From: Branchiostoma floridae
Lineage: Eukaryota > Chordata > Leptocardii > Amphioxiformes > Branchiostomatidae
Assembly (NCBI RefSeq): GCF_000003815.2
Contig: NC_049984.1
Span: forward strand, 25,102,476-25,161,848
Reading direction: 5' to 3'
DNA length: 59,373 bases
The notes beneath the pieces are model-generated. The model was given only the letters and a program-made list of their open reading frames with translations, was not told where the DNA came from and searched no databases. A program made the translations under genes and the position numbers. Positions 11,721 through 22,900 of the stretch are shown piece by piece (the first letter of the stretch is position 1; every line of letters begins with the position of its first letter).

Positions 11721-12014
11721 AAGTGCCTTAGCACCTCGGAATCGTTAAAACACAGAGAATGTTAAAGCAGGGCAATATGGAATAGTTTGAGTGTGTGTGT
11801 GTTTTTACGAATGGTGTGATTTGTTTTGTATTTCTTCATATTGTGTTATGATATATAGTTTACATGGTAAACCACCTCATGGCAAGTGCCTTAGCATCTC
11901 GGAATCGTTAAAACACACAGAGAATATTGAAGCAGGGCAATACGGAATAGTTTGAGTGTGTGTGTTTACGAATGTGTGATTCGTCTTGTATTTCTTGTTG
12001 TATAATGATATATA
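11721..12014. repeat. Two-copy direct repeat, period about 163 bp
   Basis: aagtgccttagcaYctcgga at 11721 recurs at 11884. The copies stay alignable for about 135 bp, including a variable TG-repeat, up to gatatata. They are more diverged than the repeat at the left edge, so the duplication is older. Confidence 0.85.
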
Positions 12015-12125
12015 CACGGTAAGGTAAATCTCATAGTGTAACACACCAGGTCTGTACTGAACAGTACAGGCCATATACAGACCAGGACAGTTTTTTTACA
12101 CTTGCCCCTATACTCTTATCAGTAA

Positions 12126-12734
12126 AGGTGGTATCTCACTGCACTTGGGGCACCGATGCGGCACTGCAGGGTTCGTTCACTGCGGCACTGTTGTGTTATT
12201 TTCGCAGATTTTTAATAGTTTAGATATTGCATAATACGTAAAAGTATGACTTAGGCCACACCAATTTAATTTCTTGGTTCACGGATTTTTTCATAAAAAA
12301 TATGGAGCGAGAGGGCGAAATAAAAATAAAAACTGTAAAATGGTTGGGGTAAAGGTAACGGCTAATCCAAAACATAAAGAAAAAAGTTTTCAGCTTGAAA
12401 AAAGTACAAAAACACTATTATTGTACAGTAACAGCACCTGTACCCACACTTTAAGGAGCTTTTAATATAAAGGCCACTTTGCTACACCAGAAAGTTGGTG
12501 AATAAACTTTCATTAATGGTGAAAATTTGCTGAGTGGTAATTTTTATTCTTATTTTTTTTTCCAAAAAATAGAAGCGAGCGAATCCGTGAACCAAGAAAT
12601 TAAATTGGTGTGGCCTTAGAAGACAACAAAATACACAAAATGTAAGAAAATTTGTTATCTCTGAAATTGGTTGAGTAATCTTTCGAAACCCGCAGTGCCA
12701 CGCTAGTGCCCCAAGTGCATTGGGAATACCAACT
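12126..12734. mobile_element. Harbinger-like MITE (second family) carrying a nested Harbinger MITE
   Basis: The ends AGGTGGTAT and ATACCAACT are flanked by TAA on both sides. The sequence outside the nested element aligns along its length with the uninterrupted copy at 29946-30172 (for example tagatattgc, taatacgtaaaagtat, aatacacaaa, gtaagaaaatttgtt). The nested MITE is at 12254-12615. Confidence 0.8.
12254..12615. mobile_element. PIF/Harbinger-like MITE, copy 2 (nested)
   Basis: It has the same inverted ends as copy 1 and TTA at both flanks (12251-12253, 12616-12618). The empty site is preserved in the related MITE at 29946-30172, where the corresponding text runs straight through. Length is 362 bp. 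Confidence 0.9.
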
Positions 12735-13897
12735 TAAGTGTCATGCCTGTCAATTCCAATATCATATCATCCTTTTTTCTGTTGCCTCTCTCTGTCTTTC
12801 CTCCTCACTAGCTAGCTTATTTGTATGGAAACTGGGTGTACAAATAGCGCCGTTTTTCCTTTTGAATTCCTTTTTTTCTATAATCATGTACAGTAATCAA
12901 TATGCATGACTAACAATCTAATCCGTCTGATTGCTTTTTTAACCCACCGATTCCATGTCTGAAACATTATGAGTGTGCACTAATCAAACCTTAGAGCTAC
13001 AGTAAAAACCTGGTTTGATCAGACTGTACAGGTAATTATAAAGGTGTCATTCTAGATCCTTAGAAAAAAGCTGAAGTCTTTCAAATCAAATTGTGTTGTC
13101 AGCTTATTACAGTGCATTTAAATGTGCTTCAAACATGATTGTTCTTTTTTTTTAAGAGACTGGATATTTTATGACAGGTTTATTCGTTCAAAACAATAAA
13201 GATACAAACTTCTGATGGCAGCCCAAGGGCTGAATTGGTCGGCTTGTTAACAGTTACAAATGGCTTAAAAACTGTTCAAACTATAAACAAATGTACTTAT
13301 ATAATCTCATAATTACGCAGACTTATTTACAAATTGAGAAGGTAGGAACAAATCGTTTATACGATGCCATCATTAAGTAGTGATACCATATAGTAAATAT
13401 ATGGTAGAACTTTGGTGCCAAAACTGAACTTATTTTGAGTTTACACACACTTTACAAATTCAGATTGACATCGGCAACTAATTCTTGTCATTTCTGTTGG
13501 TTAAGAATTATGTAAAAGCAAGCTATGTGAAGTTCCCAAGTTTTCTGCAGCCTACCAAAACTACCCAGCCACAGAACACGTATACCAGTATTTCAAAACG
13601 TTCTCATGATAAGTTGCATCAAGCTGTTGCATTCATGCGCTATGAATGTCGCTGTGCTGTGTAATAAAAAGGCATATGTAGGTTCAACAGACAATAAAGA
13701 GAAATGACCCAACACAGTGACTTTGTTCTAATGTATTGTCACCGGTCAGATTTTACACTACGCTACTTTAACCATGTTTGAGGCCAAGGTTTGTATCAAA
13801 ACTGGGAACACTACTTAGTCTTGTAATTGCAGTGAATAATTTCCTTCTGTGTCATTTAAAACATGCCATTTATTGTTACAGTTACTGTAACATTATT
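12735..13897. other. Gene-free stretch
   Basis: No gene. Around 13165-13400 the text (aggtttattcgttcaaaaca, gcccaagggct) resembles the reversed 3' end of a LINE, similar in layout to 41130-41230. This assignment is weak. Confidence 0.35.
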
Positions 13898-13907
13898 GCA
13901 CACTGGT

Positions 13908-14528
13908 GGGTCTGCCTAAACACCACAAACGACCCAGAAACACCACAAACGACCAAGAAACACCACAAACGACTCTAATATGCAGTGTATATGGGTCAAA
14001 GACCTTGTGTGGTGCTCTTGAGACATTGTTTATACATTTATGAATTTAAAAAACGCAGCAAGTCCTACGTATTCACCTTTAAGTCCGGTTTCAAGATTTA
14101 AAGCAATTCTTGGCCACCATGTTGGATCGTGCTTGCTTTCATTTGAGGCTGAAAAACACTTAGTACATGCATACAAGTTTTATAAGAATTGCGGTATGCT
14201 ATAATCTAAGAACTAACAGCTTCTATAATTATAGTTCTATCGCCCTGTCATCTCTGGAACCGAGGAAGGTATCGAGAACTTCCCCATGCAGACCCCTAGC
14301 ACAGGCGATCCAACATGGCGGCCAAGAATTGCTTCGATCTTGAAACCAGCGGACTAACTTGAGATAACTGGTGAATACGTAGGACTTGCTGCGTTTTTAA
14401 AATTCATAAATGTATAAACAATGTCTCCAGAGTGCCACACAAGGTCTTTGACCCATATACACTGTATATTAGAGTCGTTTGAGGTCGTTTGTGGTGTTTC
14501 TGGGTCGTTTGTGGTGTTTAGGCAGACC
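13908..14528. mobile_element. Mutator-like foldback element with ~220-bp arms
   Basis: The two arms (about 13908-14125 and 14300-14528) are near-perfect inverted copies starting GGTCTGCCTAAACACCACAA. Each arm tip carries two to three tandem copies of accacaaacgac. The direct repeat GCACACTGGT flanks the element (13898-13907 and 14529-14538). Long terminal inverted repeats with a 9-10-bp duplication point to the Mutator superfamily. There is no transposase inside. Confidence 0.85.
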
Positions 14529-14538
14529 GCACACTGGT

Positions 14539-16904
14539 ACAGCAACAGCAGGCTTCAATACAGTTCGAAATTGTGATAATCAATGCTCTAAAGAGAAAAA
14601 AGGGCCAAGGCAACAAGATACACATTTGTCCCAAATAAACATGTACAATGTAGATCAGTGGTCTCACATTTAGGTTGAAATAATGCGAAAACCTTCACAG
14701 TTTTTAAGAACTCATGAATAGAGGGCAGAAGCTAATACGACAGTTCCAGAGGTTCTTTTTCATTATAGACTACTGCAAAATAATTGTAAAATTTTCAGTG
14801 TTTGCGGTTGTCACTGAGACCTCTTCACACCAAGAAAACCATCAGGAAAAAGCTTGTTCTATTTTTTGCCGGCCTGCCCACAAACTCAAAACCACTGTAA
14901 CCACTCCATTTTCTCCCTACTACAAAATGAAAGACCTGTGAACTTAAATGCGCTGTATCAGTACTGTACTTTGATTAATTTCTGTGGTAGTTCTGAGTTT
15001 GCAGAAGCACTTCTTGACAATTATGTGTTGGATATCGGGTCTGTATTCAAGTTGTGCTTTGTCATCTTTACTGTAACAGACACCTCCAACACATTATGAT
15101 ACTGAACAATGTATAATACGTGTATCAAGCGCTTAAAGAGGGAGAAGACAAAACAGAAATTCTAGCAGTGGTTTTGAGTTTGTGATGAAGCGGTGAGCTG
15201 CAAATATAAAACCATTGTGAACATAACTGCATTTACAGTACCACCGTAATTATATAGAAATATTCATACTGAGTTATTTTTCATTATGTCTTGCGGATGC
15301 AATGTATAGTTGCAGGTAAAAATACACTCATTAATATCAATGTCATCATGCAACATACACTGATAGGGTATTAAACTAACACCAACCTAGAATTACATTT
15401 CGGTGCTATTTTGGGTCTCATAATTGTCATGTATATCACACGCCCATTTCCATGTTGAGGTTTAAGAAATATGTCCCAGTCCAAGATGTACAATTATATA
15501 GTTACATGTATAACTTATTACTGCACACTAGACCAAAAAAAAGACACCTTTGTCGTATGCTTGAAATCATTTAATATTCGTTTTTTTTTTGCAATTTTTA
15601 AAAAGTTGAAAGGTGTGCATACTGATATTAAGTGCCTCACACCAACTTACAAATTTTGACAGCAACTCTGCACAAGAGCGGACTTTCTTCTCTCAAAGAC
15701 TTATTCTGCTGACATTCTACTTTATATAATGTTGTCTAGTACTGAAGATGTTTTCTCTGCATCTAAATTTTTTGATTATTAGGTGCACCAGTACTAGTGC
15801 ATCTATTCCCAGAGAACAAATTTCGAACCCATTACATGCATCCTGCTTGTTACTCTTTTGCAAGGTCGGACAAGTCCATGATTGGCCCAATAGTCTGGGA
15901 CAAGTGAAACTGGGACAAGGCGAGCACATGTCCTTCCTAGCCTGTGTTCACACAATCTCTCGCTGGCTGGGGTTAATGACCCCCTCCCCTAGGGCGGCAG
16001 CAGCAACTATAGATTAGTTTTTTCCATGGGTAGATATTGGTGCCTTCTCGCCTCAGATTCTCCTGTCCATTTTTGGACAGATGAGCAGGCAAACGGGATT
16101 TTTTCAGGTCCGGTTTATCTGGACCAGTCCAACAAGAAAAAAACATTTTGTATCAGATTGAGTACTAATCTCCAAGCAGATCCTACAGTAGCATAAGATA
16201 GTATCAAAAGTGTGCAGAGGAGTGAAGCCAGCCTAGGAGTGTGTTTGGCTACTGGGGATATGCCTCCACTGAAACAGGGAGGAGCATTTCTATTCAACAA
16301 TGGTGTTGCTGCCCCTCCCTGTAGCCATGTGTTAATTACTTTACAAGCGACTTGCACTGGGACAAAGTCAGTGACTAACACATGTCCCAGTTGGAAGTTA
16401 GCACCAAACAGGAAGGAGGGCAATTAGCACCTACACTGCAAGCACAGTTTGATTGGAAAACAATTGGATGTTAATGGCCTTTGTTCTAGCCGACTGGGGG
16501 CATCTACATGGCAAATGTACACCTCTTGGCTGACTACACTCCTTGGCCAGTTTGGTACTATCTTATGCCATTGTAAGATCTGCTTGGAGATTAACTGAGT
16601 ATGCCAGCCCCTATTCCCAATGGTTTGCGCAACTGACAATCTCTATTACAGAGGCTAACGTCAGATGCCCGTAAAGCTTGCAGTCCCTGCATAGAAAAAT
16701 GTACATGTAATTTTGGGTCTGTGAGAAGTTGGTTCAGGCTAGATAACTTTCCATTTATACTTGTCCTACGGTGCAAGAAAATTCTATAAAACTCGAATGT
16801 CCTATCTTGTTTTATACCACGTACATGTACATGCCAACACGATCTTATTCTGTTTCTTCTATAATTTCTTGTCATTTCTTAAAGTCATGTTCTCTTCAGG
16901 AGTT
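14539..16904. other. Gene-free stretch downstream of COQ9
   Basis: No gene. It includes the COQ9 3' UTR on the right side. Text at 16080-16170 (ggaccagtccaacaagaaaa) is shared with 31320-31350 and marks a dispersed repeat. A diffuse MITE-like pair (actgcaaaataattgt at 14772 and ctgcatttacagta at about 15227) may bound an old element. Confidence 0.4.
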
Positions 16905-19900
16905 TCATCGGTCCCTCACGTTGAAGCCAGTTATGTTCCTAATCTGCAGGTGAAAAAGACAAGGGATGAGTTAGGATGACACCTAAGACTTCTTCAATAG
17001 GTACCATAATTGCAATCAACGCTGGCACAGGAAAATCTCTTCACATAACAAGCAAACTAGGAGAACAATTTACCACGAACAGTATGAAAAAGTAAAACAA
17101 AAGACAGAGTAGAGTTTTGAAATAAATTGCAGTGAGGTACAAAAATGACTATTATATCATACTTACAGTTAGATAGGCTCCGGATAGCCCTTGCGCTAAA
17201 CTCTCTACTGTTGGTGCCACCTGTAAATGAACAAGGAACTGTTATGCAAGAAAACAGCTACCAGAGCCCATGTATTCATACAAAACTGGTATTTCTTGCT
17301 TGATGTGCCAGAAAAAAAATCAGTGGACTGTCTTTTTGTACCAATTACAGGGCTTGAAATACCACCTGCAGGCTAGTGCAGGTAAAATTGGAGCTGTGCA
17401 GGTATTTTTCGAGTTTACCTGCACCTAACCTGCACTGGGCCATGTACTGGGTTTTGTACATATATGTCCTATGATGTAGGTGTGTATGGATTGTTATTGG
17501 CTGCATTGATAAAGTATTGAAGACAAAATAACAATGCATGGTTATACAATAATGCATGGTTGTACAATACCTGCACCAGTGCAGGTATGCAGAAGAAAGC
17601 ATTTAATTTCAAGCCCTGAATTAGAAAATGAACTCAGTCTGTAATATATAACAATGGTGTCACTGAACAGAGAATCAATGTGTAGTGCGTTGGCTCAAAA
17701 CATAGACCTGTACCAATCATTCATACAACTGTTCTAAACAACGTTGAAAAGAAAATAAGATTTACATAGCTATATTTAGGTTTCCGAGTCTAAATAAACA
17801 TTTTACTGACTGATTATTCATGTTGTTATCACAGCGTGAAATTGTTCAGGTACAGGTAGAGGCACCTGTCCAATGTAACTCAACTGGTAGCAGTCTCACA
17901 GTTGGGCTCCTGGTTTGTTTGTTTGTTTGTTTGTTTTATTAGGATCTCCATTAGCGATACCACCAAAGTGGTACCGCTATTCTTCCTGGAGTCTGGTTTC
18001 AGTTGTAGTTGGCAAATGGGAGGCCCTGGTTAAAGTCCCGGGGTTGGTTAGGGGCTGAACCCAATTTTAGGAAGGGTTTAAAGCCTGGGTACCGTATTTG
18101 AGCACGTTAAAGGGGAAGGGCCACCAACCCCTCCCTGTGAAAATATTCCCTGCTACTGAACCAGCAAGGAACTTTCTGGCCCATGTGCCACAAGGAATTT
18201 CATCTTCTTATTTTTTTGTTAACAGCGACAGCAACTTACCCCTCGTACAGCCTTGCCAAGCTGCTCCAGGTTGTCCAGTCTGCTGTCGATGAACTCCCAG
18301 GTCTCCTGGTAGTCAGGTGACTGGTCCCTCACCAGAACCAGCTGTGCTGAGGTGTACACACCGGCCAGGGTTACCCGCTTGGTGTACCAGTTAAACTAGA
18401 AAACAGGATGGTAAGGTTGTTGACATTCCTCCTACACAGGGACATCCAACGGCGAAATCGCCTTTCTGGATGTACCCTGCTTTCTCAACCGTCACCCTTA
18501 GTTCCTGACCGACCTGCTTATAAATATCAAATAAATGAGCTTATCCTTATATACGTGAAATCCCTTTTGAAAACTGAAAGGCCTATTCTCTGATTGGCTC
18601 ACAGCTGGTTTGTGGCAACGCCCACAGGAACTAAGAGTGACGGTTGAGAAAGCAGGGTACATCCAGACAGGTGGTTTTGCCCTTGGATGTCTCGGCATAG
18701 GAGGATGGGTTGTTGACTTAGACTCCAAAGGTTCTGGGTTTGAATCCCTTAGGTGTTTTGCATCTATGTATCTCAGCACTCTACTCAGGTGAAATTGTAT
18801 ACAGTCAAACCTGTCTATAGCGGCCACTCAAGGGACTGGACAAATTTGGCCACTATAGACAGGTGGCCTCTGTATAGAGGTGGCAACTTGTAGATAAAAT
18901 ACCCAAGGGACAGACAAAAAGTGGCCACTATGGACAGGTGGCCCCTCTGTAGAGGTGGCCCCTAATACAGGTTTGACTGTACTTAAACTTTAAAGCCTTT
19001 GGTTAGAATGTAAAATGGGGGTCCTGTGTTCGTGGAGGTGCCTTCAGCATGTTAAAGGCGAACGGCTAGCAAACTCTCCCTGTAAAAATATACTCTGCTA
19101 CAAATGTATAAACTGACACAGCAAAGAAAGTTGCGATTGCTGACCTATGTACCACTAGGTCAGTGTTCTAGCCAGCCTGATTTTTCCCCTTCCCCTGGAT
19201 GTTGATCTGAAATTCTGTCCAAGGCGTGACAATCCTAGGAGGAAAGTTTTCAAATCTAGACCCACTGAAATGCTATTTCCTTTATTTTGAGGGGCAAATT
19301 TTGCTGGTAGACTCAATCAATCAATCGTTCAAAAGCATCATTTGTTGATGCCTGGCGGCTACAGACAGTTCAGACAGTTCTCGCCATGTTGACTCAGCTT
19401 GGTTCAATAAGTATCTTTACATGCCAATTTTTGCCTGTCACATGAGGATGGAATGGGCAAAATCTTTGTCCGTCCCCAGCAGCAAAATTCCGGCAAAGGA
19501 CAGAGGACGGATGCTGGCTAGAACCCTGCACTTGGCACTACAAGGGTCTGAAGCAACAATTTCAGTCCTACATGTATATCATGCAGTGTTGTAGCCAGCA
19601 CCCGTCCTTCCATCTTTTGACGGAATTTTGTGGCTGGGGACAGAAAAACATTTTGCCCATTCCGTCTACTGTGACGAACAAAAATCGATATGTAAGGATC
19701 TAATAGAACTGTCTAACTTGTGTCATTTTTCACCAAAACAGATGCTGTTGAACACCTTAGTCTACCAGCAAATTTACACCTCAAAATGCAAGAAATAGTG
19801 TTTTAGAGGGGCTAGATTTCAAAATTATCCGGGAGTATGCCCCCGCATCCCCCTAGGAACGTTGCGCCTATAGGATTCAAAATCAAGGGGACGGAAAATG

Positions 19901-22900
19901 ATTTCAGGCTGGCTACAACCAGGCTTTTAGCTAGAAATTTTTTATAGGGTGTACATTTTTTATGTTTGAGCATTTTCAAGCGCGGCGTAGCCGCGCGGCT
20001 CGCGCCGCAGGCGCGAGCATTATAGGGCGGTCCGGGGCCCTCCCCCGGAAAATTTTGAAATACAGATTCTCTGAAATGCTATTTCCTGCATTTTGAGGTG
20101 GAAATGCAGCTAACTTTTTGTCTTGGTTATGACACTACTTTTGTCCTGATTATGGGACTGTGCTTGACAAGAGTGGGGAATTTCACAAAGACATGAGATC
20201 ATTTTTAGGTACAATAGATTCTATTATGTTTCATAGGTTAATTCAAACAATCAGAAAGTGTGCCTTAAACTTACTGGCTCAACTTGTTGCATATGTAACA
20301 ATTAAGTATCACCTTTAGCAGTAAGTTAATGCTAAAGGTGAAACTTGATTGTTACATATGCAACAAGTTGAACAATGAAAAACTGAAAAACAGTCTACAA
20401 ATGCTATAACACAATCTGCAAACCAACAGAGGAGAAAGTGTAGCCAGGACTGCCAGGTATTCATCCAGGTCAAAAGAGCTATAGGCTATAGCTGGAGTGA
20501 GGAAAATGATTTTACTAATAGCAAAACATTATATGACACAGACACAGTGACACTTGTGTATGGTTTAATTCCTGTATTATCTAACTTGATAAACTTAACA
20601 GTAGATGTTTGTATTCTGTAAGTCTCATGAAAAATGTTGTAAAACCTATTGCCCAAGCATATTGGGATTCTGTAACCCCTAATCTTAATTGGAAAGCTAT
20701 CTGGGAGTCTCAGATATGCTTTATCAGATACAACAAGCTCCGCAAAGTCACGTTCAAATTGCTCCATAAAATACTTCCTTGCAGGTACCTCCTAAACAAG
20801 TGGAAAATAAGAGATTTGTCTGGAAATCTATACTGTCCTTTTTGTGCTATTTGCAATAAGCTGGAAAACTATGAACACATGTTTTTAGAATGTACTAGAC
20901 TAAGATGTAACAAATGTAGCATTACTTTGCATTTATGTTTCTTGGCTACAATGGATGGAAAGATAACCTGAGACAATTACTACTTAACGATGTACACAAT
21001 GCTTTTATGTCCCTATGCTCCCTGTACACAGCTGACATCGAATAAATACTGTGGCGCACAGTGGCGGACACGGAAAAGTTAACAAAAAACAAAAAAAAAC
21101 TACAACTGTGTAAGGGGACTGGGATGTAAAGTCGTAGTACATCACCAACTACAGGCGCCTGGGTGCCTGGAGGTACAGCTCCCTGGCAGCTGCAAAGTCA
21201 AAGTCAGCCATAGGCACTTTGGCATAACTTATCCTGATCAATCGGTCGAGCTGATCGATGGAGAGCAGTGTGCGGGACTTGGTCTTGATTCTATTCTGGC
21301 ACGAGAAGACCCTCTCAGCCTCAGCATTGCTGATGAGAACAATCAGGCAGGCTGTCATCAGCTTGTACACCTCTACAGAAAGACATGGAGGGAAAAATTT
21401 GAAATAAGACAGGTGTAACTCTTTGTGTTGATATGGTTCTGACAGGAAAACAAGCACTTGGTTGCTGAATGCTGATTATCACAATCAGCTGCACTTCAGT
21501 TGATATACCTCTGCAAAGATAGATATCGGGTAAAGTTGAATACAAACCATGTATGTGATACAAAATTTCTCAGCATGCAAAACGTAATGAGGAAATTGAC
21601 TTACCACCATAGATCTCCTGGTTTTCCACATTGTCCCCACCAAACATCTTCTCCAACAGCTCTGTGGGCCGGTACTTGTGGAAGTACCTCACACCGGCGT
21701 CATCGACTCGGTGTTCACCTCTGAACCGCACTCCTACTTGTAGTTTGAAGGCGCCAAACTGCCCCACACAGACGTGCCTGTCCACGTAGCCCTCAAACAC
21801 GTTGCCGTCCCTCCGCTTCTGGTCAGCGTAGTGATCCAGAAGGGTTTCCAGCTCTGCCCTCCCCCAGTACGCCAAGGCCTGGTTGTCCGCTGGGTAGGAT
21901 GCTGGTTCAAAGACCTAGAACCAAATACAATGCACTATGTACATATGTACAGTAATATTGTCTTAACTGAAAATTCAGAGAATACATGTACTAACATATT
22001 TTTCAGTTTTTTTCAGCTGTATACTAACCTTCATGGCATCCAGGAGGTCAGTACGGGGGAACCTGGCTTGCAGGTTTTCCACAAGCCTAACCAGGAAGTC
22101 CTCCTTGATGGTGGCCAAAGCCTCCACAGGGTCACGACCCCCACGACGCACTTCCATGCTGATGGCAATCTCTTCAAACTCCCCATCGGCTGCCACACTG
22201 TCTCGGAATGCCTGTAGCCTGGGCCCGTCTGCATTCCTCATGCCGTCCAAGAGGTTCATGCACACTGTGAACTGGAATGAGAATTTGCACAGATTTTAGA
22301 TTTGATACTGTTCAACTGTTACTAGTGTTAGAATACAGTTTGCCTTACCATACTTATCTGTTCTATATGTACTTGATCATAATGATGTACCTGTTCTCCG
22401 AGCGACGAAAACGAGATGTCCCGATACTGGAACAGCCTGGACAGGTGGTTTGTCGCATCCAGGACATCCGCCAGCAAGCAGAGGAGGGCCACAGGCAGAA
22501 AACTGCTGAGCTGCTGGTGGATGCCGATGGCACCTGGATCCCCATCTGCCGCCCGTCCCCCAGTGTACATTGCCAGTGCCTTGAAGTTCCGCAGTACACT
22601 GTGGACAGCTTCCCCCATACTCAGCCATCTGATGTCAAACACATTCTTGAGCTTGATGTGGTCCTCCCCAAGGACATCCACCTGTAATCATAACATAGAA
22701 GACAGTGTAACTCTACTGTTATGTGTTGGTCAACCTACTTTGTCTCTGCATATTGAATTTTGTAAAATATCTTTCTTTTTTACTTTGTTTCATATCTTAC
22801 CAGAGTCTTGAACTCGGCCAGCCTGTTGGGGGACTGCATGATGTAGTTGTAAACATTCGCAATCAGAAGGCTGGTGTTCTGGACTGGCTGGATGTTTTTG

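Noticed and set aside
18684-18765. Functional tRNA-Leu
   Set aside because: The D-arm and acceptor stem are degraded and it continues into SINE-like sequence.
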